This document shows, piece after piece, positions 10,901 to 21,926 of a stretch of DNA of 64,000 nt (positions within the stretch are counted from its first letter, which is position 1; every line of letters starts with the position of its first letter). A program made the position numbers and the translations under genes. The notes beneath the pieces were generated by a model. It saw nothing but the letters and a program-made list of their open reading frames with translations. It was not told the origin of the DNA and ran no database searches. Source of the stretch: Trachythela sp. YZ-2020 (Eukaryota; Cnidaria; Anthozoa; Malacalcyonacea; Clavulariidae); contig JADLSH010000369.1 in NCBI GenBank assembly GCA_016169945.1, positions 1,488,001-1,552,000 on the forward strand. Direction: 5' to 3'.

Positions 10901-12418
10901 GTAAGCGCTACAACAATTACAAGGGCAGTAGATGGTGGACAACTTCAGAAATGTTGGCACTTTTAGGGACAAGAAAACTGAACTATAAAACTACATCTCT
11001 CAACGCTATTATCTGCCACAATATACAAGACCTACCTATAACGAAAAGAATTAACATAATTTCTAACTCTAAGGTTAACCACCATCTGCTGCATGATATA
11101 GTGGCAAGTGAAACCCACCTATACCAGACTACCAATTTAGCGCTCATGATACGCAGATCAATATATATGTAACTGGTTTGATTAGTGAATAATGATACGA
11201 CAAAACAATAATAAATGAATAGGTTGGCGCTCAGGTAGTAAAACAAATAAAAAATACAAGAGACAAACAACGCACCTTATCCGTTTCCGCTGGGGAATTG
11301 ATAGACGACAATTTGTTTTCTTCACTATCCACAATCATGCTTTCTTCTGGCAATTCCTTTTTTATTTCTTTTTCTGTCGTTTTTTCTTTCTTAATCGCTT
11401 GCGTCCTTTCTTCAGAGCTGGGCTTGATATCGCTAAATTGAGACTTCGCTCTGGGGTCGGTTGGTGTGGATTGCCAACAACCAAATAATGGTGACCGCAT
11501 TGATGAAGAACGTGGAGGTTTTGGTGAAGGGCTTATACCATTTGCGCTAAGATGTCCATAAGAACCCGCAGATGATAACCTTGGTGCATTAATATATGCA
11601 ATTAACGAGTCTGGGGATGTACGAATTAAACTGTTTATATCGATTGAATCGATAGAGAGTGGTGAAGACGACATCGCACGTTTTCGCGCTAACCGCGCAG
11701 ATTGTCTAGGGCTTGGAAAGCTTGAAGGATGCATAAAAGGTTCTAAATTACTTGATCGTAACGAAGTAGCTGTTGAAGGAGGAATACTATTATTGTCTTT
11801 GCTAGATAGGGAAGCTAAATATTGCGCTGGGGTTGATGGTGTTGGTGGATCAGTGTTTGTTGCTCGATAACCTACTGGCCATTCAGGTTTCGGTCGGGGT
11901 AAATCGTTTTCAGATCTTCTCATGTGATTCGGGTTCATAAATAAAGGCGACGTTCGACAAACTTGACGCGGAAAATTTGCATGACAATCGTGCATAAATG
12001 GACTAGGCGGCATAGGAATTGATGAATTATATGAGTTCATTTGATGTTCATAACAATAGTGCGCCTCTCGACACATCGTGTTCCCACAAGCGTATCTATT
12101 ATCATAATATGGTGGTGTTATAGGAAAACGAAAATAACTTTGTTGCGCAGGTTTTTTGAACGGCCCGTGATGCGCAAAATGTGCTTGTTCTCCGTGATGG
12201 CTGTGAAACATCTGTCCTGCTCTATATTTAAGATCAGTTGAAGAATCCGCCATAGTGCCTGGCTCTTCATCAACTCGCTCTAAACTTCCTGTATGAGACG
12301 TTTGCAAGGCTGGTGAACTCGCAAACATACGTTGTCGTTGTTCCATTCTCACATCACTTGTCGATGATACGCGAGACGCATCTGCATTCTGTCTGTACTG
12401 TTGTCTTTTATCTGACAT
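3234..12418 (-). CDS. GLI: GLI/Ci-family zinc-finger transcription factor (five coding exons)
   Basis: Nuclear effector of Hedgehog-type signalling in the GLI/Cubitus interruptus family. Coding exons on the minus strand, 5' to 3': 12418-11276, 6809-6534, 6001-5837, 5706-5596, 4979-3234. Every junction is phase 0 with GT/AG ends, and the total of 3441 nt gives 1146 aa. The N-terminal region (about residues 235-292) is a clear match to the conserved GLI block, ending in the SUFU-binding motif SYGHLSA (286-292). Five C2H2 fingers follow (about 406-565), with [10 protein letters not shown] and RAKHQNRTH as in GLI. Next come PKA-type RRSS sites (about 769 and 783 and further on) and an acidic/hydrophobic C-terminus. 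The domain order suggests both a processed repressor and a full-length activator are possible. The first intron (4.5 kb) is full of repeats. Family assignment is firm; which paralogue is not decided. Confidence 0.96.
5596..5706 (-). CDS. GLI: GLI exon 4: zinc finger 5
   Basis: 37 codons, residues 529-565. It encodes the base-reading finger 5 with the GLI signature [14 protein letters not shown], then a variant HKKTCHP end where vertebrate proteins have HVKTVHG. The basic tail AGAKK may be part of the nuclear localisation region. Phase 0 on both sides, acceptor tttcag, donor gtaatg. Confidence 0.94.
5837..6001 (-). CDS. GLI: GLI exon 3: zinc fingers 3-4
   Basis: 55 codons, residues 474-528. 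It completes finger 3 ([14 protein letters not shown]) and encodes finger 4 ([18 protein letters not shown]), both near-identical to the family consensus. Both flanking introns are phase 0. The exon is not isolated as an ORF because it begins and ends inside the frame; splice sites are tatag and gtaagt on the minus strand. Confidence 0.95.
6534..6809 (-). CDS. GLI: GLI exon 2: zinc fingers 1-2 and start of 3
   Basis: 92 codons, residues 382-473. An acidic, Asn/Glu-rich linker leads into finger 1 (C at about 406) and the divergent finger 2, with [19 protein letters not shown] shared with GLI. The exon ends inside finger 3, just after its first cysteine (KCT). Acceptor is a long T tract plus CAG; donor is gtaagt. 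In the family, fingers 1-3 mostly stabilise and fingers 4-5 read the DNA bases. Confidence 0.95.
9470..10066. mobile_element. TIR element with GGGCATTTGTCGGGCAT ends
   Basis: The left end near 9485 reads GGGCATTTGTCGGGCAT. The right end at 10038-10055 reads ATGCCCGACAAATGCC, its complement, followed by a G run and TGTGCATG. A related piece with TTTTGTCGGGCATTTAGGC is at 8432-8460. The element contains a threefold tandem repeat and no transposase ORF. The target duplication is unclear, so the exact ends are approximate. Confidence 0.6.
9865..10033. repeat. Three tandem copies of a 58-60-bp unit
   Basis: Copies start at 9865 (58 bp), 9923 (60 bp) and 9983 (incomplete). Each begins AATAATGTCACCCTGTTG and holds CCTTGACTGTGGAGTG. 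Copies two and three are nearly identical, so the expansion is recent. The repeat lies inside the TIR element at 9470-10066, and the ORFs on both strands here simply follow the unit. Confidence 0.85.
10891..11122. mobile_element. Small TIR element, GGTGGGTTTCA ends
   Basis: GGTGGGTTTCA at the left and TGAAACCCACC at the right are inverted. The insert of about 210 bp has no recognised coding content; the ORF of about 93 codons across it has no family likeness. A related element lies at about 28757-28982. Confidence 0.55.
11276..12418 (-). CDS. GLI: GLI exon 1: N-terminal repressor and SUFU-binding region
   Basis: Encodes residues 1-381. The start ATG at 12418 opens the longest frame. The conserved block includes [15 protein letters not shown], then [12 protein letters not shown] and SYGHLSA, the motif bound by SUFU in other GLI proteins. 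ADSST (about 57-61) fits the loose SPOP-degron pattern, but that is inference. The exon ends in a [17 protein letters not shown] charged tail, with donor gtgcgt after AAG at phase 0. Confidence 0.93.
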
Positions 12419-14225
12419 CGTTTAATTTTAGATAAAGTCTCTATTCTTCTTTCTGATAAAATGTTCCAACTTTAAGATGAACTATAATCATACTTTGTGT
12501 ATTCCATAGCACAGTAACCTTGCGTGGTTACTATCTTTGCCAGAACCAATGCCTGTCAAATACGATGCAAACAAATGATTACCAATAAGTACGCATATAC
12601 TAATCAAACAGGCTATTTTGACTAATAGTTTATATGAAGCGTTTGTATTCTTTGATTAATCAAACAATAGTATTGCTAAGTTTTTTCCTTTCGAGTAAAA
12701 ATATTTGTTTTGTACGCTTCAACAAATCAACTGATCATTAAAATAGTTTAGATAGATGAGATTGTGAAAAATCCACTCGACATAATATAGCTCACTGTGC
12801 CATGCTGGATAGATTTCTTATGGTACGCTACATGGTGCATTGAAATATTAACATAAATCGCGCGCAAATAAATCTAATAGCATACCTTTACTTAATGTGA
12901 TTCGTACATCGATGGAAGGAATAATATTATACGTTTGCGTCCAAAGAGAATATGGGATGGTTGATGCCGGTTAACAGAGACAAATTATGAACAAGAATTT
13001 GTGTGATTGTCTCAAGCTGTGCTTGTACTCCGAGTGTGTATTATGATACTTCAATGAGGGAAGATTGCCAGCATTTGATTGGTTCGCAATGAAATAGCTT
13101 CAAGATGCTTGCATGGCGTGTCATGCGTACCGACAAATATCGTGCAGAACCCTTCATATGAGACATATCAAGTCACTCACATCATCTCCGGTATTATGTT
13201 TTAAAACTTCCGACAATGTGAAGCACCTGAGTATTATGAAATTTGAAATTCGCCTTTTTAAATATAAAAAATACTTCGTGCGGCTAATTTTCATTTCCCC
13301 AAATTTCTAATAACTTATATCATTATATTTCTCGAAAAATCTTCCACTTTCCCAATTTTACAGCAGGCAGTTCTTTTAAGAAATTTATTTAAAAAAAAAT
13401 CTTGGCTGGGGTTATCGGAAGTTAGTGATAAGCAGATAACTGTGAACTCCTACCACAACGGCCAAAGTTCAACAAACAAAAAGTTTTGATCATCGATCAA
13501 TATGTACAACTATTTCCTTATTACGGCTCCATAAACCGCTATTACTGTTCTAGTATCCTAAATACCCAAGTTAACTATAAATTACTACAAACACTGTACG
13601 TTTTATATATTAATCTAAAATATTTTTCTATTTGTGGCTTAGCAGTTTTTAAACAGGCTTAACCGCATGACGACAAGACTAGCATTCCTGAGACAGTAAA
13701 ATCTGTTTTGAATCATTGACGAAATGAATGACATATAACAGTCGAAATTTATGTATCAGCGCTTTTTATTGGTCAAAATCAAACAATGAGAATTTGATAT
13801 AGGGCGGGGGAAGAACATAGAAATAGACGCACAACTAACTTTAAACTAGCAGTTACTATCCCAAATAAGTGATGCCTCAGTCGCCCTGGCTGAATCTTGC
13901 GTTGCTGTGGAAAAAATGTACAGTAGAATATAATACAACATTTTATTTTTTTTTTTTTTTTTAACAAATTTATTTGGATCAATCTATATACAAACATGCG
14001 AATATTTACATAGTACAACGCAGACATTTTAAAGTTGGATCCAAAAAGGCAAGGTACGAACGGGACTCTTCAAAAAGTTCCCATGCAAGGCACCTGCCGT
14101 CCAATTATATCAGTATATGTACAATTATATATACATATAGTAAACATACGCACGCTCACACACAAAATACACACAGACAGGTTACACACAAACGCCTAAA
14201 GATAGACTATTAAAACACATTTATC
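12419..14225. other. GLI upstream region, no gene seen
   Basis: AT-rich sequence directly 5' of the GLI start. No conserved ORF, RNA gene or clear promoter element was identified. An A tract is at about 13389 and a T tract of about 20 at 13941-13962. The GLI promoter and 5' UTR are expected here, but nothing in the sequence fixes them. Confidence 0.5.
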
Positions 14226-14352
14226 TGGTTGGCTTACCTCAAAATCTTCACTACCATATCGGTTTCACCCTAAGTGGGATCATTAGATCACTCTCCGCTT
14301 TAGGTTGACTCATACCGTTAAGTAGTGAATATTTTGAGAAGCCGACCAATAA
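14226..14352. repeat. Foldback repeat
   Basis: TGGTTGGCTTACCTCAAAAT at the left is the near-complement of the right-hand segment ending GAGAAGCCGACCA. The CTTCACTAC and GTAGTGAA parts also pair. The centre carries a further imperfect pair (CCCTAAGTGGGA, CTTTAGGTTGAC). It could be a small MITE; a TA-rich tract follows directly. Confidence 0.6.
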
Positions 14353-14792
14353 TATATATATATATATATTTGCTTTATCTTATGGTATTGAGATATATGT
14401 ACAATATAATACTGTATGTTTCTTCCAGATCATTGAATTAAAATCCTGGATTGCCATATATCGGTTTAAATGTCACTGCCACTGAATTTGCGAGGCTATA
14501 ATGATCTGCAAATAGCTGCTTTTCATGGGTTTTTGCCATTGCGCCAGTGCATTATCAATTATGATAGAAATATTTATGGTGTGTCCAAGTTCCAGACTTA
14601 CTGAAACCAAATGATTTAATAAACCTCCATCTCCGTCACACAGTTACACTTATCACTTCACTCCAGAACTGCAGTTTCGACAAGATCTTGGAGGCGTAAA
14701 ACAGTGGCGGAGGCACATCAAGATCGAGGCAGTCAAAGGCAAAAAAGCAGTCAAATAGATCAGTTTACATGAAACATTAATCCCAAAGGTAC

Positions 14793-15055
14793 TAAAACAT
14801 TTCCTTAAAAAACTCATCATGGCACGGAGGGTCTAAACTACTGCAGGTTGCAGATTATTGATTTCAGCTGGTTATAGATGAAAATTGTTTATGATGAAAC
14901 ATTTCGTAGTGGCACTAAAACGTTTGATTTAAAAACATTTCCTTAAAAAACTCATGAGACGGAGGGCCGTCTAAACTGCAGGTTGCAGATTATTGATTTC
15001 AGCTGGTTATAGATGAAAATTGTTTATGATGAAACATTTCGTAGTGGCACTATTT
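14793..15055. repeat. Tandem duplication of about 130 bp
   Basis: Two adjacent copies share TTTCCTTAAAAAACTCAT, then GCAGGTTGCAGATTATTG and ATGAAACATTTCGTAGTGGC. The second copy (from about 14932) has small indels. It directly abuts the SINE at 15056. No coding content was seen. Confidence 0.8.
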
Positions 15056-15487
15056 TCCTGCCAGGGACCTATAGTTGCATTTTTCGTAGCTGTTCCTGGT
15101 TAGGTCTAATAAATGTATATATACTTACACTCAATAATTTTCCATCTACAAAACCCTTCAATTATTATTCAATCGAGTGAGATGCCAACAAAATCTAGAT
15201 ATTTAAACACTACTTAACATGGCAGTACCCTAGTATATATATATGAACTTGTGGTTAGAGCTTGACAACTGGACTCTGTAGCTCAGTTGGTTAGAGCGCT
15301 GCACCGGAATCGCAGGGTCGCAGGTTCGATTCCTGCCAGGGACCTATAGTTGCATTTTTCGTAGCTGTTCCTGGTTAGGTCTAATAAATCTATATATACT
15401 TACACTCAATAATTTTCCATCTACAAAACCCTTCAATTATTATTCAATCGAGTGAGATGCCAACAAAATCTAGATATTTAAACACTC
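15056..15487 (+). mobile_element. tRNA-derived SINE, dimeric arrangement
   Basis: A 5'-truncated tail (15056-15210) is followed by a leader, a tRNA-like head (about 15271-15346) and a second full tail (15347-15487). The two tails are almost identical and both end GATATTTAAACACT. The head has a Pol III A box (TAGCTCAGTTGG) and B box (GGTTCGATTCC). Other family members are at 26870-27004, 27071-27235, 35985-36130 and 50713-51070. It is a retroposon, not a functional tRNA gene: the anticodon loop is not canonical. Confidence 0.85.
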
Positions 15488-18400
15488 AGTTAATGCAGTC
15501 TATTTTCACGTTGTTTTAGACAAAAAATCTTGAACCCATCCCGTATCCCTATAACCTTAACCTGGGGTCCTCTTTTAATCTTTTTAACCAAAATACGTCC
15601 ACCAACCTGCAACCTGTAATGTATGCATGCGGCCGCATTGGCCAACTCCGCAGTCCGCGGCCCTAATACCAACATGGTGTCTGTTGAGATGTTCTAAATA
15701 TATCGTTGAATTTGGTTCAAAAATTTGCTGTGGTCACTAATAAGATTGCCTGTGGTTTGTTTATTCAACAGCAGTCATATGCAAATTAAAATACAACTCT
15801 GTATAAACCTCCGTTCACCGGGTAATAATTACGTTGAAACCGACAAAGAGTGGTGGGAATCACCAGCCATGATGCTATATTTTGCATGCATTTTAATTTA
15901 TCATACATGTACTTTTGATATTGACAATCATTTTGCATAGCAGAATTTCCCAGATTAGGTCTCAGCACAGTTAGTCAAAAGGTAACACTGACTGAATGAT
16001 CCAAGTACTCTAAGTTACCCACGGTGACAGTAATGCACGTCAAAAAAGTGTATTTATTTATATGAGAGGATGTCCACTTGTCCAGCCCTCCCACCTGAGA
16101 TGCTATGCCTATATATAGAGATTTCCCATACATCTCATTTCCTTTAAGATGGCTGACGGCACTTCTCGTAGTGCTAAATGAAATACCCGCCTTTTCTCCA
16201 AATTGCCTGGCTACCACTATACAACTAATAACACTTCGGTTGGAAAGTGAACCGGTTAAGGTAGGTTGCTATAATCAAAGCTAAGAAAGGACATTTGTGC
16301 ACGTGAACTTTGGGATATTGCAGCCATTGTGCATTTTTGCAGGTAATGGTTTAAGATAGCACGTGCTATTTCGCCTGGGAGAACCATCCCTTCATGTTGG
16401 GCTCATATGAACACCCAGTAGAAGAAACATTTACACATAGAGTAAAAAGTTCTGACTAAATTGCTTAGTTGCCAAATGCAACAAAATGCAGACATTATTG
16501 TCCAAAACATGACATAAAGTGGAAAACTGGGGAACAGTGTAACCGAAACAAAAATCACGCGGAAAAATAAATTTCATTGTCATAAGAAACATTTTTAATT
16601 CCTGAAGAACAATTTTTTTCCGCAACGATGGCAAAATGGAAATTGCCGGAACAATGTTTCGTTTGCCCCGAGCTTTTTAATTGTAACAAGTGCCAAGTCA
16701 AGTGGTATTATTATTTTGGCACATTTAATGAGTTATTCGAGACATTACTCATTGAACGCTATTACATATCGAAAATCACATTCTTTTCAGAATTGTCCTG
16801 CCTCTAGAAAATCTTCCGGAACTATCATCACTCATCAGTTAACGAATCATCATAAGTTCTTTGGCACTCACCTGATCTTAAATTAATGAATACGGGGCCG
16901 GCTTTCGTTTTCATGAAGTTTAGTACTTTCTATATAGTCATGTTTTTGAAACACGAATCCCAAACCAGTACAACCAGCTCAGAAGTATTCTGAAATTAGC
17001 TCAAAGTTCATCAAGCAGTGGGGAGTGTGTGTTCTCGCAGGACGCTAGCAGGAGGTGACCATTAAGCGGAAATCTTAGTCGGGTAAAGTTCTCTTAACTC
17101 ACACTATGCATCATTGTAAAAATAGTTAAATCTTGTTATGATCGAAATTACATTCCTAACAGACTTAACTATTGAGTTAAGGCTGTTAAAGCTTTGTAAG
17201 AGATCAACAACTTAATATAGTGCGTGACAGCGTGAGCCATTACACTCATAGGAAAGGTTACGTACAAGTTCTAACAGTAACAATGGAATACTGGAACCGG
17301 TTCAGATCAGGAGGCAGGATGCTTTTAGATACACTCGTAAGCGCCCTTTTTTAGACATGCATGATTTCATACACTACCGATGTATTTTATCATAGAAACC
17401 TCAACGTTTATTACAGGTGAACTGACTGTGGATTTTAATGCAATAACTGCGCTCGTACACTATATTTCTTCCATACATTGAAAATTATGAACGTTGAAAT
17501 TGAAAATTATAAAGTATATTTAGTTTTATCCCAAGCTAAGACCTTAATATAAAAGTTGAGTAATTACTGAAGAATACTAAAAATTATTCCAATAGGCAAT
17601 AACTTGATACTCTAAACATTTGCATTATATATTACATTATAACTACTGTGTTAGTAGGCTCTGTTCGTATGGGAATGAATAAAGACGGACAAAATTGATT
17701 TTTTTTTCAATATGAAACGTGCTTATGTACTACAGCATTATTATTGGGATTGGAGGAGGTATGGGGTTGGAGTTGGGGTTGGAGTGCAATTAAATTGTTC
17801 CAGAATTTACTAACATAAGTTATTTCAATTTTCGTCAAGAACTAAGCCACCTCTGTGATCGTATACACTTAAAATGAGCTTATCCTACATTCCGACAGTG
17901 GAGACCTTTGGTCTTTATTTTTTTACAGTGGCCCCTTGTAGCTGTCGCTTAGAATAGAACTATCATAGTGTGTTTGTTGATTGGTTTCATCTGTGCGTAA
18001 TGCATGAAACATGCATATACGGTGCAGTTAGCTTCGCTAGCTTCGTGTAAGATTAATAACAAATATATAAAGCATAACAAAATAGAGTCTATAGGTAAAA
18101 CTAATTGGCAAGGGCAACTAAGTACTCGGCACTCCGACACACTACATCAAATTCAGTCTGACTGCATGTCCGAAATCTGAGCAATCATGCATGCACGTGA
18201 CCATAAATAACAGGATACGTTCTCATTGTAAAGAGTAGAAAGAAAGGACTTTGGGTACGATGAAATGTCTCCAGTGCATAAAATGTTTTGTGTTGTTTTC
18301 GAAGCCTATATTAATGATGTGACGCCCTGTCTCCTGGCTATGAGCTACTATACAGTATATAGTAGTCTGAATATAGATCCTGTGATAGTTATAAAATCTC

Positions 18401-18630
18401 TTAGTGCGTAACCTTATACGTACGTAACCCTGTTTCTATGGAAGAAATTCCTGTATTCTATAGCCTGGCCTGCAATATCAGACTTTTAGACGCTGTCTGA
18501 TTTCAGTATTATCTCAGCTCGTTTGCAGTACTACCTACTGTCTTGTTCAAACGTGGAACAAGAAGGCTTTTCTATGCTAACATGTTTTATGGAAGTATGG
18601 AACGTATATATGAAATCTTAAAAAAGTATA
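15488..18630. other. Gene-free stretch
   Basis: About 3.1 kb with only short ORFs that show no recognisable domain. No RNA gene, long repeat or conserved block was seen. GGAGTTGGGGTTGGAGT at about 17768-17784 is a short G-rich tract. Confidence 0.5.
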
Positions 18631-18859
18631 CAGGGTGTATCAAAAAAACTGCAAATACCATAATTTGTATGCACGAGATCATACATTAGAATTTCAATGG
18701 CTGTGCAAATAATTACGCTTCTGGGATTTGAAAATACGTTTCACGTGGAAACGTATTTTCAAATCCCAGAAGCGTAATTATTTGCACAGCCATTGAAATT
18801 CTAATGTATGATCTCGTGCATACAAATTATGGTATTTGCAGGGTTTTTTATACACCCTG
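18631..18859. mobile_element. Near-perfect palindromic MITE, CAGGGTGTAT ends, TA duplication
   Basis: Two arms of about 112 bp meet at a centre around CACGTG near 18745. The inner part of the arms is fully complementary; only a few mismatches occur close to the ends. TA flanks both sides (18629-18630, 18860-18861). The near-identity of the arms implies a young element. Related elements are at 1056-1379 and 19367-19837. Confidence 0.9.
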
Positions 18860-18892
18860 TAGAACGCCGAGCCGGTCATATGCCTTAAGCAA

Positions 18893-19126
18893 AGAATAGG
18901 AAATGACTAGAAGGGCCACTTGAGGCCGAACCTTTGAAGTTTTTGACGCTGCGCATGTCGCATTACGCATGTTCATTACCATTATTCTAGCCAGTCAATT
19001 GCATTTTCTGACCAATAAACACGCTGAACTGGCTGGTCCGCCATTATTCTGGCCAGATAACTGCATAAAAATAAGGTGTCACGTTGCACTGCTGAGTGGC
19101 CTTTGCATGGTCATTTCCTATTCTGT
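18893..19126. mobile_element. TIR element, AGAATAGGAAATGAC ends
   Basis: The left end AGAATAGGAAATGAC is the complement of GTCATTTCCTATTCT at the right. Next to them, GGGCCACTTGAGG and CTGAGTGGCC are imperfect complements. Inside are TATTCTAGCCAGTCAATTGC and related inverted pieces. A copy of the right end is at 971-1015. No coding content. Confidence 0.7.
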
Positions 19127-19146
19127 ATCTTAATTATAAGTTCATA

Positions 19147-19363
19147 AGCCCGGTTCACACGAGTGAGATATAAGCACAAATGAGCATAAGGAAAGACAAA
19201 GGGTAAAACAAAGGGATGCAGTGAAGTGTGCAACATAAACGTCGACATAAGCACAAGCCTGTAAGCATAAGCTAAGCCGGAACAAAAGACATTTCAAAAG
19301 ACATTTCAAAAGAAAATTCTTTCCGCTTTCTGCTTCAGCTTATCTCATGGTGTGAACCAGGCT
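19147..19363. mobile_element. TIR element, AGCCCGGTTCACAC ends
   Basis: AGCCCGGTTCACACGAGTGA at the left and CATGGTGTGAACCAGGCT at the right are inverted. ATA flanks both sides (19144-19146 and 19364-19366), a possible 3-bp target duplication. The purine-rich centre has repeated AAGACATTTCAAAAG. A fragment of a related end is at about 602. Confidence 0.65.
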
Positions 19364-19366
19364 ATA

Positions 19367-19837
19367 CAGGGTGTACCAAAAAAACGCAAACTATTGAAAA
19401 TAATCTATTGTTAGAATTTCAATGGCCGAGCACTAAGCTGAATGTAAAGAGTGCAAAATATTGACAGGGTGCATATATTAAGTATTGACTTATTAAGAAA
19501 TTAAAATATCTTTGTCATTTTCTGCCCTTGGGAATTTAAAGGAGCTTCGTAAATAAAAACTGTTTTGTGTGATGCACGTAATTTTCCTGGCTGAAACAGC
19601 ACATAAGCACATGTTGGACGAATTCAAATAAAATAATTGCCATGCATAAAATTTGATTCCATTGCGTTTACGAACCCATGGGTTTAGTTCGTTTTGTCTA
19701 ACATAAACCGCTTCGTTATGCATAATATTTACTTATGTCAATAATTTATGCACTCGTGGGTTTAACTTAGTGCTAGGCCATTGAAATTCTAACAATAGAT
19801 TATTTTCAATAGTTTGCGTTTTTTTTGGTACACCCTG
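19367..19837. mobile_element. MITE, Tc1/mariner-like, CAGGGTGTACC ends, TA duplication
   Basis: Inverted ends CAGGGTGTACC and GGTACACCCTG, with TA on both sides (19365-19366, 19838-19839). Subterminal arms carry TCTATTGTTAGAATTTCAAT and its complement. The 471-bp element has a unique centre without a transposase. The only ORF inside (76 codons) has no family match that I recognise. Confidence 0.85.
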
Positions 19838-19839
19838 TA

Positions 19840-21926
19840 CGTACGGTATAGTATCCAAACATTATATTAGCCCTATGCCTATGTCTATGCATATTTAATT
19901 GTGCATTAATTGCTTCATGCAAACGCTCATGGCATGCAAGTATACGTATTATCGTATAATCCAAATATTTAAACAATAAGTTTTTCAGACTTACCTGCAT
20001 GCTGATATCTGCGATTGTGCAGTTCCAATCAAGCCCGGCTGAATTAATGATAACTTCTAATGCAAACTTAGTATAAGAGTTGCAAATCCAAGAAAGAGTC
20101 GTAGAACTGCATAAATTTATCTTATAATTTTCACGTATTTAAGCCAATCCAGGAAATAATAGATCACCCAATTTATTCTCAACCGACTGAGAAGAAAACG
20201 GCGGCAAGTACAGTGCAGTGAGACCGTAGACCACTTCAGTTCAAACGTTTTGTCTGCATGGATACGTACCGGACTTGAGATATATTTGTCATTATCTATT
20301 TGTATATATTTTCCGTAAAAGGAAACTTTACACAAGCACCTCGAATACCGTTTCTAATTTCTGGTGAGAAATACAATGAAGATTGAAGGACTTATTCACA
20401 AATCTATCGTATGTACAACCAAAGTACATCGCAGATCTGATTGGCCAATTCTTATACCGTACCATTGGGACCCTGCAATTTCTGTTTATCTAACATTTTA
20501 ACCAAAAACTAACAAGCAATTTGTACAATATATGTGTACTTCCTACAGTTCTACTGTTCAGGAATATGTTCTGTTCACTCTGTTCCCATCGTTAAGTATA
20601 CCACCGGAGACATCGAGCACTATTAGTATAGTCACTGCTTAGTTCAATAGTTCTGAATTTGTCTTTTGACTGTTGAGTCATGAACTGTGACTGGTGACTG
20701 TATGTTAGTCTGTTTTTCAACATTCAAATGCTTTCAATAACATAATCATCAAATCATGGAAATCATAGAACAACTGGTAACATTACAACTTGGAAAAAAC
20801 GTTTCAATTTCATATGGGTCATCCGGTCATGGCCGTCTGGGTGTAACTAATTTATCCGATAACCAACAAAGTTTATGTACTGTAAATTCGCCATGTTTGA
20901 CGTGTAATAATCTCCACTGCCCGAATGCATGAGGATTAAGATTCCGAGAAAGATTCCAAGTATTTCGAGCGAAGCTAGACGAAGAGATAGTTTTAAAATT
21001 ATTGCAAGCTCATTTATGAATTACTTGTCATTTGTATATAGTACTAATCACGGTGATTATCCGGCATTAACTAGTAATTACAAATTGACTCATGGCTCCA
21101 AGCCCAATATCCAATAACAGAAAACTTCATATCTATCTCTTTGAGCAAATTAAAACAGTTAACTTATTGTTCACATATTTGATTGACAAGTCAAACATAA
21201 TTGATTTCATGCTCGTAACCTGATTAGTCAAACAACCCCTCCCTCAACAGTCTACCAATAATGACTAGTCGGGTGACGTACATCCTGAAAATAAAAACTG
21301 AGACATATCCTAAGGGGTCACCATGCATAATTATCAACATTTTCACAAGCGTACAGAGAGTACATTGCGCAAATTACGCAATAAAGTCCGCAAACAAAGT
21401 TTACCCCTCCCCCTGGCAATTTCTCATCGGATTTGGACGAATCTGAAAACCCACTTTGAAAAATATTGGCGGTCGCCAATTGGAAATTCCCAATTCTATT
21501 AACCGTGCACGGACTTAAACTGACGCAATTAAATGAAGCAAATAAAATATTCCCTGAATATATTTGACAATGCTTTTGCCGTCAAAACGTGCCGTAGCGT
21601 GCTGTTGAACGGTTGAAACTTGAAACAATCCCATACCCATGGTGATGTTCGGTAAGTTTTAAACAGTGAATCCGAATGCTTCCGATTGCTTCTGTAAAGA
21701 TTCTGAAGTATATTAATAGCTCACAGCCTCTGCGGAGGAGAGTGGAACGTGACGGAAATCCTATAATCAACAAAACGAACCACATAACTTCACCGGAAAT
21801 AGGAGTGCTGCCTTACGGCAGCAATTAGTCTTAGGACGTATTATGCGCTGCCTTGAGTGAGTGGTGAAATGATCGCATCATCGCAAACTGACCTCAGCCT
21901 ACATGTATATGACCATATGAGTTTCT
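19840..21926. other. Gene-free stretch
   Basis: No coding region, RNA gene or clear repeat was seen. The ORFs present are short, lie on both strands and carry no motif. Confidence 0.5.

Larger units (their letters stand above)
6810..11275. other. GLI intron 1, repeat-rich
   Basis: No further conserved GLI exon was seen here. It contains a short GC/GCCCC-rich repeat fragment at 8340-8500, a TIR element at about 9470-10066 and a second small TIR element at 10891-11122. Long AT-rich parts (7140-8330 and 10080-10880) show no recognisable feature. Confidence 0.6.

Noticed and set aside
10891..11172. 93-codon ORF as a gene
   Set aside because: It spans a TIR element, has no recognisable motif, and is opposed by an equally long ORF on the other strand.
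15271..15346. Functional tRNA gene
   Set aside because: The same head with the same tail occurs at several places, the anticodon loop is irregular, and the sequence is part of a SINE.
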